Shown here: positions 47,060-58,670 of the stretch, piece by piece | Layout: each line of letters opens with the position of its first letter | Numbering within the stretch: the first letter of the stretch is position 1 | NCBI GenBank assembly: GCA_013339895.1 | Contig: JABACO010000005.1 | Location: 9,017,812-9,081,811, forward strand | DNA: 64,000 bases | Reading direction: 5' to 3' | Source: Ephydatia muelleri | Lineage: Eukaryota > Porifera > Demospongiae > Spongillida > Spongillidae | Translations under genes and position numbers: made by a program | The notes under the pieces: model-generated | Databases searched by the model: none | Told to the model about the DNA's origin: nothing | Seen by the model: only the letters and a program-made list of their open reading frames with translations

Positions 47060-47200
47060 CTGGTGACTAGTTGTGAACATTGTGAAGGACCAGCCACATT
47101 ACTAGTGACACATGAAGGACCAGCCTCATATCTAGTGGACTGTGAAGGACCAGCCTCATAACTAGTAGCATGTGAAAGACCAGCCTCATGAACACTATAT
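47060..47200. repeat. ~30-bp degenerate tandem repeat, about 5 copies
   Basis: Units of the form TGTGAAGGACCAGCCTCATA followed by ACTAGT. On the minus strand an open frame (47310-47023) reads them as YEAGPS-type repeats; unit lengths are near multiples of three, so a small repetitive coding exon cannot be excluded, but no splice context supports it. Confidence 0.6.
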
Positions 47201-47591
47201 GAGATGGGAAGGGCCAAGTTTATGACCAATGATATGTGAATATCCAGCTGAATATTGTAATTTATCCCCCATTTGTAGCTACCTGAATTTACATTATTTG
47301 TCAATGCCAAAATATTGGGAGTACATGTAACACTCGGGTAATTAAATACGTTTTCAGCCTATAGTAATGTCATTTTCATCATGGTCCATTATAGTCTGAA
47401 ATCTCTGATACAGTGGTACATTCTGAACTGCAACATTGACTATCAGTAATACCTATATATACGACTAAAATATACACTTGTGTAAATTTAATCTATGTGA
47501 AATTGTTTATGTTTCCTGATTTAATAAGCTGCTAGTGCCACTGCTCATTTGAGTTTCTATGCAGAGCAAGATAAAATTGACGTTTAAAAAG

Positions 47592-47640
47592 ACACGCATA
47601 CATACACAAACACACACACACACACACACATGCACGCACG

Positions 47641-47695
<55 letters not shown>
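47592..47695. repeat. CA microsatellite
   Basis: ACAC runs with GCACGCACGC interruption around 47632-47645. The long antisense frames across it are artefacts. Confidence 0.9.
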
Positions 47696-47698
<3 letters not shown>

Positions 47699-48461
47699 TC
47701 CATAACTTATGCATACTTGTCTTTGCATTCCTGTCCGTTCTCGAATAGTGAAACTTGGATCTGACTGAACAACTGTCGAATTGGTTTGCTGTTTGCTGTA
47801 TACGTATGTTATTCAAATCTCACAATTCTAACTGATGTAAAATGCATGTAGCATGTGTATATTAATTATGCATTCCAAGGATAACATAACCCACTTGTAC
47901 TACGTACGTACAAGGCGAGCTCGACGTTGATGATGTAATGGAGTTTAGCTTCAATCGCTAGGCGGTTCGCATTGACACAGATTCCACATATATTCCACAT
48001 ATATTCTCTGTATTGCTGTCGTTTTACAACAGGTGAAGCAGCACACTCATCATTAGCTAAAAGTGCAATTGCAATTGTGGTCAGTACACGTGCAAGGGCA
48101 GAGATAATTATCTCTGACACGTGCAGGATGATCAAACCGCACCGAAACGACAAACGAAGCTGCCTCTCAGGCTGCGAGACCAGGCCGGCGCACTCGGTCC
48201 AAAGTTGGTGCGGCCAATTATTGAATATAATTATGGGTGTGACCCTCGTGCGCGGGCATGTAAGTTTTAATTTTCTATCACCGGCATGCCCGGTCAGCCG
48301 ATCCCGTGTAGACGAAATACATGTCTTTAAACTAAAAAATGCAAGAACAGAATCATACATGCATGTAACCAGACTATGAGAACATGCATGGGTGAGGCAA
48401 AAACAAATTAACTTATCAAAATTCAAGTGCTGTAACTATTAGAGGACTTTGGATTTCGTAA

Positions 48462-50270
48462 TCATGAATTGCCAAATACCTTTGTCCTATGCTGCGAACT
48501 GCTAATAAATTCATCTAGCTTGATGCTGTCAGTGAGAGCTTTGTGAACGTGTAACACCATTAGGTGATTTAATCTAACCTGGCTCATTGTGCTGCGTAGA
48601 TAGCTTTAAATCCTACGGAGCGCGCTAAATGTACGCTCGGAAGTTGCATTTGTAGCAGTCATCACTAGAATTAGCTTCATTACTGTGCAAACTTCAGACA
48701 GAAGTTGTTTTTGAGCTGCTGTTGAAGTGGAAGTGTATACTTTATGATGTCCACAATTGTCGGCGGGATTTGAACTGTTGAATAGAATTTTAGAAATTCC
48801 GTGCAAAAAATTGACAATTGCATGGGAGCGTAATAGCTCTGGATGGAGGTCATCTTTATAAAATGAGCAGACAAACTCAAAATCTTCCTGGAAATCCTTC
48901 CTTTGTGATGCTATTAACAGCAAGTTCTGTAGGTGACAATATACAAGGTACCCAGGCTGATAGAACCTATCTTTGATACAACCAACGGAAAGCTTGAACT
49001 CCATATATTCGTGCTTTACTTTCAGTGTCCCTTGCTACACTAATGGCTTCATCCCATGTGTGCATAAGTGCAGAGTAATTTTCCAGTATGCCGAATAAAG
49101 GATCTGCACGAACAGTCCATCTGGTAGGACACAAGACTCTATAGCCAATACTGCTGCTGTTAGACTCTAAGTCATTCTCTTGCTTAAAAGCTCTGAAAAT
49201 AGCTTCTCGCTTAATTTGGTGAAAACGTAATGAGCTTTGTAATCTCATGCGTAGTTTCTAGAGCATCCTTCATTATTATTGAACTCTTTATAGCATCACT
49301 AGCAGCAAGATTTAGCGAATGTCCATAGCAATGCGTATACACTGCCCTGCATTCCTCCTCCATGATCCTTTTTGCAACACCTGATCTAGAGCCACTCATT
49401 GTACTGCACCCATCGTAGCATTGTCCGCGAAGCTTGGTGATAGCCAGATTTAACCTTAACATAACGTCTTTAATAACAGCAGTTAAAACATCAACTACGA
49501 TTGAATCCACCGAGTATAGCCCTATAACTCTTCATTGACGATGAGTTTATCGTCTACAGTCCTAAATACAACAGTAACCTGCTCTTGGTTGCATACATCT
49601 GTGGTTTCATCTATCATAACTGTGACAAACCTAGAATCCTGAATTTGAACAGCAATGCTTCTCAACACATGTTGTGCCATGCATAATTTTGAGAAGCTCA
49701 TTCTGGATGTCATGCGATGTATATTAGTCTGTCTTTTTCTTCAGCCATTCATCCATCTTGGCATCCCCCTGTCCTAGCTGATAGCTTCAACAATTGGATA
49801 AAGTTACTCTCACTATCATCACCATCCCCTCTGATCGGTATGCCTTGACGAGCTAGCAACTGAAGACAGGACAAGATCTTAATTAGCATGACACGGTTGT
49901 TCTCCTTCTCCTTAGAATACTGCTCTGATAGTTGTTCACCAATATCTGAACAGGTTTTAGGAAGACTTACAACTACTTCTACGGGTGGCAATCACATTTT
50001 TGAAGGCTCGAGTGGCATCTTTCCAAGTACAAAAACCTTTGGTAACCTGCAAGAAAATATAGGATGGCGAGTAACAGTCAATGGATACCCATAAGAGAAA
50101 CTTACAAACGCAGGATCAGCCCTTGTACTGGACTTCATCTTCCGTTCTTTAAATCCCTTCACGCAGATGTGGCAGTATGCTAAGTCCTTACCTTCGTCAT
50201 AGTGAAGAAATGACCATGCCTTAAACCATGCTGCCTGAAACGATCGCAAGACAGGTTTTTTTCTCTCTAA
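48462..50270 (-). pseudogene. TTF/ZMYM-type hAT transposase, decayed
   Basis: Minus-strand blocks in order: TTF-type zinc finger (WSFLHYDEGKDLAYCHIC, DPAF, then after a GT-AG intron 50107-50043 KGFCTWKDATRAFKN); a helical middle region (SLPKTCSDIGEQLSEQYSKE, LARQGIPIRG); transposase core (MIDETTDVCNQEQV, GQCYDGCSTMSG, YTHCYGHSLNLAASDA, CPTRWTVR); C-terminal dimerisation motif (TATNATSERTFSALRRI). This is the arrangement of the TTF-type zinc-finger/hAT-dimerisation proteins related to ZMYM genes. Several lesions disable it: a shift after the zinc-finger exon, a stop near 49725, shifts near 49680 and 49510-49520, and an in-frame TAA at 48608-48606 right after LRRI. Beyond that stop the frame continues 48 codons (SYLRSTMSQVRLNHLM) to its natural end at 48462. 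Confidence 0.82.
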
Positions 50271-50293
50271 ATGAACGCTTAGGGAACGTCAGG

Positions 50294-50938
50294 TCCTTAG
50301 GCCATTCCTAATGTGATAATAGTTTCCCGTCCTCCGCCCGCTTCATTATAGACTACCCGCGTAATGTCACATTATGTCCATTATTCTAATTATCGGAACA
50401 TTTATTTGAATGTTTATCGGAATACTTATTTGTTTGAGATGTTGATTAACGTGTCCGTGTACGACGAATGTTGCCATACAACAATGCCCTTACCCTCAAC
50501 GCACAAATTGTGCAGAGAAACCAAAAATTGCTAATTCAAAGAAAAGTAAAACTGTTAACACTTAAAATTTATACTGATTAATTTTTATATTTCATTAAAA
50601 TGTAGTACTCACTCGCATCCCATACATAACACATGCACCCATCATTATACTGAGTGTAGTCCAAGAAGATGTCCGCCATTTAAATAAGAGCCGCTTTAAT
50701 AGAAAAGACTTGCGTATTTCTAGGCCCAAAGCGCCTCAGACATCAGCAGCTATAGCTCCGGATATATACAGCGCCATCATTTTCAGTTCTGCCACCTTTC
50801 GCTTTCACGCCTGATGATGCATGTAAAGTAGATATGATTTTTAATAATTTATATGTAAATAATGGACCGCCCGCCCGCATGGGTTTTGGAAAAAGGTCCG
50901 GACGGGAAACTATTATCCCATTTGGAATGGCCTTAGGG
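50294..50938. mobile_element. Non-autonomous element with ~37-bp inverted ends (MITE-like)
   Basis: GGCCATTCCTAATGTGATAA followed by TAGTTTCCCGTCC (50300-50332) is the inverted counterpart of GGACGGGAAACTATTATCCC followed by ATTTGGAATGGCC (50900-50932). The ~570-bp interior has no recognised coding sequence. It abuts the start of the decayed TTF-hAT gene. Target duplication not resolved. Confidence 0.72.
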
Positions 50939-52244
50939 TGGTGCGGGATGTCGGGGATCTGAGGCAGATCATTTATTGAGAGCAAAGAGTTGGCCATATT
51001 TGCACAGCAGGAAATTCATTCAATGGTTAAATGTATATGTATTATTATGTGAGAACTGACACGCTCACATAGTTAGATACATGTACGCGGATTGTGGGAT
51101 CGATAATTGCGCAGCGGGAAATTCATACAGTGGTTAAAATAAGACTATGAAGTAATGTGATATGACATCAGACACGCCCACATAAATAGACACGCCCATT
51201 TTGGGACCTTTGGCCGCACCAACCGCACCGTGTGCGCCGGGCCTGGCAGACAATACGAAGCTAAGAAACAAGACACAAACAATGCCCAGTGATATATTAT
51301 ATTATTGCATTTTATCCGCTGAAGTGTTTCTGAACTGTATTATGGCATTTTATCCACTGAAGTGTTTCTCTCAATTGGCTCAAACTACAACGTGAATCTT
51401 TCATTCTCATCAGTACTCATTTTCAAATCTATACACTGTGAAGCTTGAAGCCTCCATTTCCAATCTGACAGTAAGATAAATTTACCATGTGCGAATCCTG
51501 TATCCATGCTGCAAACTATGATTACCCTTAATGGCACTATGGAAACTTTAATTAAAACTCTTAATGGTGCAGTCCAAAGTAATATCTTTGATTCCAATTA
51601 GCAATACATCAATAGCATTTATGTATCATTTACAGCTTTCGAATGGAAGGATAGATGCAAGTTCAGTAGGGAGCAAAATGAGTGTCAGCAGAGCGAGCTG
51701 AGGAGGCAGAAAGAGGGTTGACAGAGGATAAACAGAAAGAAGAGGATAGAGAGAGACAAGGGACAAAGTTTGTTTTGGTAAGCAATGTCTCTTTAGTTTG
51801 AATTAACTACTATTAACTCCTATAGGAGAATGGCATCGATTTGCTGAGCATCAAGTCCCCCAACATATTTAAATGTTACATTCTAATTTTTTTTGGAAGT
51901 CTAATTGTGCATGCGTGTACTTTTAGCCATTTTGTCCTCAGAAAAAATAATTTTGTTCAAGAATTAATTTCCAAAAAAATTGCATGAAGTATCCTCAAGA
52001 AGGATAATGTCAAGACCTGACCAGAAAACATGGGCAAGGATCTTGTCCATCTTCATAAAGAACTTGGTCAGGATTATATTTCTTGTTTCCTGGGTAGAGC
52101 TTACCTCATCATCTTAACTACTATAACTTGGCCAAAATACAGAAACGTTACAGAAACGTTGAGAGCAAACAGCCGTATAGAATAAAAGGACCCCCCTCCC
52201 CCCCTCTCTATATCCGCTCCTGAAATTTACTCCACCGACGCGTA
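50939..52244. other. No gene recognised
   Basis: AT-rich sequence. A 27-bp motif (GCATTTTATCCGCTGAAGTG) is duplicated at 51307 and 51345, and a purine-rich tract lies at 51690-51770. Short frames only. Confidence 0.45.
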
Positions 52245-54551
52245 GAGCAAAGGAACCGAATGTGGAACGCACCCCTATTAAGGAACACTAAATCTCATTA
52301 AAGAATTTAATCATCATTATGGGTTTACTGTTTTAAGATCATATGCAAATCGATGAATCTAATTGACAGATGTTTTACTAGTCTGTTTCTACTAGCCCTA
52401 GACTACATATATACATTCAACGCTGATGTCGAGCATAATAAAAATTTCCACTAGCATTTGGCAAGCTAGGTGTGCAGGCACTGTGCTCCTTTGCGAGCCC
52501 CTGTTTTCATTATTGCTTCGCAGGGTTTCTTTGTGCGCTCTAATGCAGCCTTTTCCTCTAGAGCTGCCTTTCTTTTTCTGCGTCGCTCCTCTTTCTCAGC
52601 TATCTCTCTCCTCTTCATATCCTCAGCAGCCTTAAATTCATCAATCCATTGTGCTGAAGTCATGCACTGAGCTGAACCCTTCAAACGCTTAAAAGTAGGA
52701 GTAGTATTGTCCTGCGGATCCAAGCTTTCTCCATCTGAATCATCAGTGGTGCTTCCAGAACTTTGTGGAGAGGTTGGTTCAGCATGTTGCACCTGCTCAG
52801 GACGTACTGCACATGCAGCCACATACATGGAGTGGTACTGAATTGACAATTTCAGACGTAACTGCAGATCTTCTTCTGTTGTCATTGCCACAGCCTCAAT
52901 ATCTACACGCCTCTTCACCTCTTGTGCCACACCATCCTCTATAAAGCTTACAATGGTGACTTTATCAGAAAGTGCTGCCCCCGACACACCACATGAAGCC
53001 ATGATTGCATCATGGGGTCCAACTGTATCTTCAGGAAGAGCATCTACCCCACGTAGAGGAGACAGGCCTGTCTTTTGGAATGCAGACATGATGTTCTCTC
53101 TTGTAAATGACCGATGATAGGCATCATTGATTATCATTGGAACATCGTGTGGTAGAATAAGATGTGATACTGAATGTTTGGTCATTGCAGCAGAAGAAAG
53201 CATCTTTAGTGGACCAAACACTCCTACATCCAGAGGTTGTACCAGATGGCTGGTGTGGGAAGGCATGAGTACAATGTCAAGCTTGTTGGCAATAGCTAAT
53301 TGTGCAGCATATAGGGAAATGTGTGACTCGTGGCCATCAACAATGAGCAGCTTGTATCCCCGTGTCTCAGGAGCTGGTAACATATCAATGAGAATGTTTG
53401 AGGATCTCATGGTAGATGCTCCGTTCAATCCAGCCACTGGCACTGTAGGCAAGCCCACAGTTTGGATCAAAGTTATGAGTTGCTCTGGCCATTTCATGCG
53501 ACACTGATTTTCCCTGGAAGATAAATGTAGGGGGCAGAGCTGTACCATCGGATACAATGGCAGCAACCATCGTAATATGAACTCCACGCTCCTCATAGAT
53601 GCCTGTGAGTTTGTGAACACGCTTGGTTCCACAAACTACAGCCACACGCTTCTGGGTTGGGTCAAGCACAATCTGGGTTTCATCAAGATTGATGAAGTCT
53701 CTAGATGGGTCAAGGCCATGTTCTGCCACTCGCTCGTGAATGAGCTGAAAAAAAGCACGTAGGCGGGAGTCGCTACCAGAGGTTGCACGGCTGCGTGATA
53801 GGTTGCGTGGTATACGCAAGGAGATCGGAGTGCCTGACTCTACAGCTCTCTTTCGAAATCCGTCCCACCAGTGTTTAGTCGGAAGCCCATCTTCACCCTT
53901 AAACGTACAGCCTTCCTCCTCAGCTAGTGCCTTTGCAGCTTCGAACACCTCTTCTTTCGCCATCCCCACACCCCTTAAGTTCATGAATACGATGGCTTTA
54001 ATCAGGCCTGCCTCGGCCGCTCGTGACAATATCGGTTTTGCCCCTACCCGCCCGTCATCTATAGCTACTTCACCAGTCGTCAAGCGATACAGAGTCGATG
54101 TGCTCATTCCGCTTGCGGACGCAATTACACGGAATGAGCCTTTTTTGGTCTTGTAGGCTTCAATAGCCATCCTAGCGACCTCAGGAGAATAGCCTTTACG
54201 CTTATCGGCCATAAGTAGACTATAGGCTGTACCATGTAGCTGATAGACGATAGAGATATCATTTTTAAGCAGGCCCCCCCTCTCCCAAGCAAACCCATTG
54301 CGGCTGAGTGTTTATATAACAACCCTTTGATGTGGTTGTTCCTTATTCGGTACCTTTCCCATACATTGAGGTATGTTTGCCGAAACGTGAGATTTTGGTA
54401 CCAGGATTCGTACAACATTTGCTACGGTTACTATGGTTGTAATCTACGTTAAATTCTCTATCCAACAGTGTTTAAATTATCTCTCTAGCATGCATAGTTT
54501 GTCTGCATCAGTCAAGGAAAGTTGGGTGTTCCTTAATAGGTTCCTTTGCTC
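52245..54551 (-). mobile_element. pogo/Tigger-type (Tc1/mariner superfamily) DNA transposon
   Basis: The left end reads TA-GAGCAAAGGAACC (TA at 52243-52244) and the right end GGTTCCTTTGCTC-TA (TA at 54552-54553), so the element is flanked by a TA duplication as expected for Tc1/mariner/pogo. The inverted repeat continues as TATTAAGGAACAC on both sides, but the left copy is split by an 18-bp insertion (52258-52275). A minus-strand transposase fills most of the interior. Confidence 0.82.
52466..54212 (-). pseudogene. pogo/Tigger-like DDE transposase with one frameshift
   Basis: The first segment starts MADKRKGYSPEVARMAIEAY at 54212: a pipsqueak-type helix-turn-helix (FRVIASASGMSTSTLYRL), then a CENP-B-like DNA-binding region (PTKHWWDGFRKRA), then the first catalytic Asp (NLDETQI) and HITMVAAIVSDGTALPP. 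The second segment, in another frame, has the second Asp (IVDGHESH), LMPSHTSHLVQPLDVGVF with the third Asp, and a Lys/Arg/Glu-rich C-terminus. The frames switch near 53385-53396 where a single base is gained or lost between ILKHS and IDMLPAPETRG. Total about 582 codons, a normal length for this family. Everything else is open, so the copy is either recently dead or carries a sequencing error. Confidence 0.85.
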
Positions 54552-54554
54552 TAT

Positions 54555-55027
54555 ATATGTTGCTCTATGACGTCACACATAGGTTGCAAATACATAATCA
54601 ACAATAACTAATCAGCACGTGAGCTGAGCAATAGCTACTAAGGTTAGAAGATTGGTACACCTACACGTACGTATAAAGTACCCCATTATTTGAAGTAACC
54701 TGTGGTACCCCCGTTTATTTCCCGCTACGCCGACTGGTGACGTGCTGCTTTTATAACGGACTTGGCAAAGCTGTGCGTGGTTTATAAGGTAACGCTCGTT
54801 GGACCATATGTTATGTGTTTGAACTGCGTGATGTGGTTTTTGTAAAGTGGTAACCGTAGCTGCAGCTTATGAGCTGTTCTATTTCTGTTTCGTATTGGAG
54901 GTCCAGCCGGTCTTGTGTTTCCGTTGATTTTTATTTTTTCTTAACAGGCCACAGTACTATATCTGATATCCTTACTGCAACTGTGTATTAAGTGGAGCAC
55001 TTTGTGTTCAACCTCTCATTAATGAAT
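54555..55027. other. Upstream interval of the zinc-finger gene
   Basis: Presumed promoter or 5' UTR/intron sequence of the downstream zinc-finger gene; a possible donor (TATAAG|GTAACG near 54790) precedes an acceptor-like TTGACAG at about 55155-55161. No coding exon was identified. Confidence 0.3.

Positions 55028-55066
<39 letters not shown>
55028..55066. repeat. G homopolymer, 39 nt
   Basis: Uninterrupted G run about 130 bp before the zinc-finger array start. Confidence 0.92.
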
Positions 55067-55067
<1 letters not shown>

Positions 55068-55198
55068 ACGCATAATTGCAATTCTAATTGATACGCATTG
55101 CATAATTGTTTAATAATTTATCTTAACAGTTCCAAATGGTACTTTAATTTTGTGTTGACAGATTGACTTTTCCTGGAATGTGAGAAAAAGTGCATAAT

Positions 55199-56382
55199 AT
55201 GCATCAGTGTTCTGAATGTGGAAAGGCATTTGGAAGTAGTGGCACTCTGAAGCTACACAAGCTTGTCCATACACAAGAAAAGAATTTTCAGTGCTCTGAA
55301 TGTGGAAAGGCATTTGCACAGAGTGGACATCTGAAGAGCCACAATGCTTGTCCATACACAAGAGAAGAATTTTCAGTGCTCTGAATGTGGGAAGGCATTT
55401 GCACAGAGTGGGCGATCTGAAGAGGCACATGCTTGTTCATACACAACACAAGAATTTTCAATGCTCTGAATGTGGAAAGGTATTTGGACGTGGTAGCGCT
55501 TTGACGATACACAAGCGTGTCCATACACAAGAAAAGAATTTTCAGTGCTCTGAATGTGGAAAGGCATTTGCACAGAGTGGGCATCTGAAGAGGCACATGC
55601 TTGTTCATACACAACACAAGAATTTTCAATGCTCTGAATGTGGAAAGGTATTTGGACGTGGTAGCGCTTTGACGATACACAAGCGTGTCCATACACAAGA
55701 AAAGAATTTTCAGTGCTCTGAATGTGGGAAGCTGTTTGCACGGAGTGGATGTCTGAAGAACCACATGCTTGTCCATACACAAGAGAAGAATTTTCGGTGC
55801 TCTGAATGTGGAAAGGCATTTAGAGGAAGAGTTAATCTGAATAAACACATGCTTGTCCATACACAAGAGAAGAGTTTTCAGTGCTCTGAATGTGGGAAGG
55901 CATTTGCACAGAGTGGATATCTGAATAAACACATGCTTGTCCATACACAAGAAAAGGATTTTCAGTGTTCTGAATGTGGGAAGACATTTGGACGAGGGGG
56001 ACATCTGAAGAGACACATGCTTGTCCATACGCAAGAGAAGAATTTCCAGTGCTCTGAATGTGGGAAGGCATTTGGACGAAGGGATCATCTGAAGAAACAC
56101 ATGCTTGTCCATACAATAGTGAGGGGATTTGAATGTAAAAAGTGTCACAAACCATTTGTATGGAGGTCATCTCTCTTGTACCATATGAGAAGCCATAGTG
56201 GGGGCAAAGCCTTGATGTGTTTTTGTGGGAAAGTATTCCAAAACAAATTCTCACTCCAATGTCATGCCAGAAAGCATAGTGGAGAGAACCTAAGATGTCC
56301 AAACAAAGGATGTGACAAGAAGTATCTGTACAAGTCCAGTTTGATGATCCACCTCAGACGTGGCTGTGCGTTCCAACAGTGA
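55199..56382 (+). pseudogene. C2H2 zinc-finger array (about 14 fingers) with two frameshifts
   Basis: Fingers of the form [22 protein letters not shown] are joined by TQEKNF or TQHKNF linkers instead of the classical TGEKPY. About eleven near-identical fingers are followed by three diverged ones (CKKCHKPF; a CFCGKVF finger with only one residue between its cysteines; CPNKGCDKKY with a His/Cys end). The frame from 55199 carries two fingers, then an extra A at about 55340 and an extra G at about 55408 shift it twice; from there to the TGA at 56382 it is fully open. A 168-bp two-finger unit is duplicated exactly (55462-55629 and 55630-55797 region). C2H2 arrays usually bind DNA; the target here is unknown. 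With both shifts real, an ATG inside the array could still give a shorter protein, so pseudogene status is provisional. Confidence 0.8.
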
Positions 56383-56900
56383 GATTCATCCCTCTACAAC
56401 AAAGGACGGTTAGGTCCACCTCATTGACCCATCCATTTGTACTAGTGTATGCCACACATTTGTGTAATGTTTTTCCAGTTGCATATTCATTTCTACAGCA
56501 GCAACTAACTTTCACTGCATCTCCATACAGTATGCATATGCCATTCATTTTTGTAAGGTTTTTGTCACAATGTGTTGCAATCGTCATAACCCCTCTCAAA
56601 CGTTCCCACCCCCCTTACCACACACACTAACACATACAGCATCTTGGCCCCAGGCTCTCTGATGAATTACATTTCATCACCGATACACTCGAATACATGC
56701 TTTAGGGAGGAGTGCTAGTGATCAGTACATGCCCTGCCTGACTAGCAAGCAACCTATTGAAAACCAATGCAGGCCTTCTGGCAACTCAACAAAACATCAC
56801 TAAGCCTGTTGTGGTGGGTGACCACGTCACCTCCATACTTACAGCCTATCCAGAAATTGCCCATACATACATGTAGCTGGCCATCTTGCTTTTATTTGCA
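56383..56900. other. 3' flank of the zinc-finger gene; nothing recognised
   Basis: Pyrimidine-rich stretches and short frames only. Confidence 0.45.
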
Positions 56901-57028
56901 ATAGACCCTTCCCTTTAAGAAGAACTCCGGATGTGACATCACTAATCAACGTACTTCACGAATTGGGTTAAGTATACGTTAATGAGTGATGTCACGTCCG
57001 GAGTTCTTAAAGGGAAGGGTCTATTGAA
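56901..57028. mobile_element. Short MITE, near-complete palindrome with ~43-bp arms
   Basis: TAGACCCTTCCCTTTAAGAA, GAACTCCGGATGTGACATCACT on the left returns inverted as AGTGATGTCACGTCCGGAGTTC, TTAAAGGGAAGGGTCTA on the right. The ~35-bp centre is unique. TA at both outer edges is compatible with a TA target site. Confidence 0.82.
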
Positions 57029-57065
57029 TTGTAAACAGGTTTATGCATATAGTTACATGCACAAG

Positions 57066-57068
<3 letters not shown>

Positions 57069-57107
<39 letters not shown>
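57069..57107. repeat. CA microsatellite
   Basis: Pure AC dinucleotide run of about 19 repeats. Confidence 0.92.
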
Positions 57108-57109
<2 letters not shown>

Positions 57110-57154
57110 TTGACAATACTTTCGGAGACGGGCATTCAGATAATGGACTTGCTG

Positions 57155-57244
57155 TCCATTTAATGACCGGCGTACAGGTGGGATGGATGACACATTAGTT
57201 AGTTAGCCATTCATCCATCCCCCTGTACGATCGTCATTAAATAT
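57155..57244. repeat. Imperfect palindrome, ~33-bp arms
   Basis: ATTTAATGACCGGCGTACAG followed by GTGGGATGGATGA pairs with TCATCCATCCCCCTGTACGA followed by TCGTCATTAAAT. Probably another fold-back element remnant. Confidence 0.7.
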
Positions 57245-57582
57245 GGAATAGCCTAATGCATTTGGGTTCGAACAAAAAGAGGGGATGAACTAAAAGTCAC
57301 TAAAGTTGTAATAATTTAAGATCCCATTGCTTTTTATGTCCATGTATAGAATGACAAAGAATGTCATCGGTAATAAAAGCTATTAATAGTTTATTGATAA
57401 TAACTAACTAGTCCAAGGTGATTCATCAAAGAAAGCGATACCATTTGATACATGTAGTTATTTATAGTAACGAACAGAACACAGTTTTTGTAGTTTATGT
57501 TCATAAATGTTCATTCACTGTGATATGAGTACATACCGCACTCTGCAGTAAAATGGAAAATGGCCTTTCAATTGCCCTATGA

Positions 57583-57828
57583 ATGAAGGTGAATGGATTA
57601 ACAGGTGATAGGGTGCTACACATGCTCGATTATGCAGTCAAACCTAATGGCAGCACAACAAAGAAAAAGCCTCTACTTCCCTGTTCCCGTCTCGCCTCTC
57701 TACTTGCCATCGGCCAGGCTATTCCCAAACCCAACATGCTGGGTGACATCTATGGCCACCTCAACATGTCACTGGTGAGGTCAGTGGCTAGGGCCATCAT
57801 GGGGAGAGAAAATGTCCGGATAGGTTAG
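57583..57828 (+). CDS. Hypothetical 81-codon open frame
   Basis: The frame reads through LPCSRLASLLAIGQAIPKPN and LNMSLVRSVARAIMGREN with protein-like composition and ends near ATAG|GTTAGT. No family or partner exons recognised. Confidence 0.2.
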   Translation: MKVNGLTGDRVLHMLDYAVKPNGSTTKKKPLLPCSRLASLLAIGQAIPKPNMLGDIYGHLNMSLVRSVARAIMGRENVRIG

Positions 57829-58670
57829 TAGAACTGTAGGTTTGTTAGTGTCATCTAATGTAAGTTAGTTATCCTTATTATTATTAAAATAATGTAATTG
57901 TGTTTATCCTGCTGTAACTGTATTCAAAAATAATAATAATATGTATTTTTAATCTTCTTACGCCAGACTCCAGTCTGTGACATTCTGATCCCTGGGAGGA
58001 ATGGGGACCACAAGCTCCCTACAAAATGTATCTCACATGCTCGACAGTGGATATACTTGTCATGCCCCCTCCCTATCAGATAAACCCAAGTGAGATAGAG
58101 AATAGGCTGTGACTAACCACATCCACCCGATACACATGAAAATAACTACAGGGCTAGGGAAAGCAAATCAGTGGCATCCATCATGGTACAGGGCTGATTT
58201 GAAGACAACAGAACCTCTCATTGCTATTCAACATCACTTTCAACAGAAGACAATGATTTTGTGACTACTGGTGATTTAAAGCAGCCTGAAAAAGAACTAA
58301 TCTGGATTGAAAGCAAGTAACAATGATGATACACGACTAGAAACCTTGTACTGTGTTCAAAGATCTTTGCACACAATAAATGTACTACACTTTATGAGTG
58401 CACTTTTAAAGTTTCTTGCGTGTTATGGATGGATAACCTTTTCATCACAATTTGGTTGGTACATGTTCATGCAATTTGGTCTTCATGAAGGTGCTCATAA
58501 ATCACCTTAAGCAGACAGGTTCAGAGAGAACTCAGAATCAAGTGACAATTTAATTAACATATTTATGCATGTGAATATATTGTATTTCCATACAGATTCA
58601 TGTGACAAAGAAGGTACCATCAGTGCGGCCTGCCATGTGGCTGTCACAGGCAGGAGAAAAGGTGTCAAAT
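57829..58670. other. No gene recognised
   Basis: Mixed AT-rich sequence with short frames lacking family resemblance. Confidence 0.45.

Noticed and set aside
47507..47816. Antisense frames of Val/Cys or Cys/Ala runs
   Set aside because: Translation of a CA/GT microsatellite.
47866..48426. 186-codon minus-strand open frame
   Set aside because: No domain, no splice context, and the opposite strand is open over the same interval for 135 codons; composition looks like chance.
55288..56302. Long antisense frames over the zinc-finger array
   Set aside because: Shadow of the repeated finger codons; the plus strand has clear C2H2 motifs.
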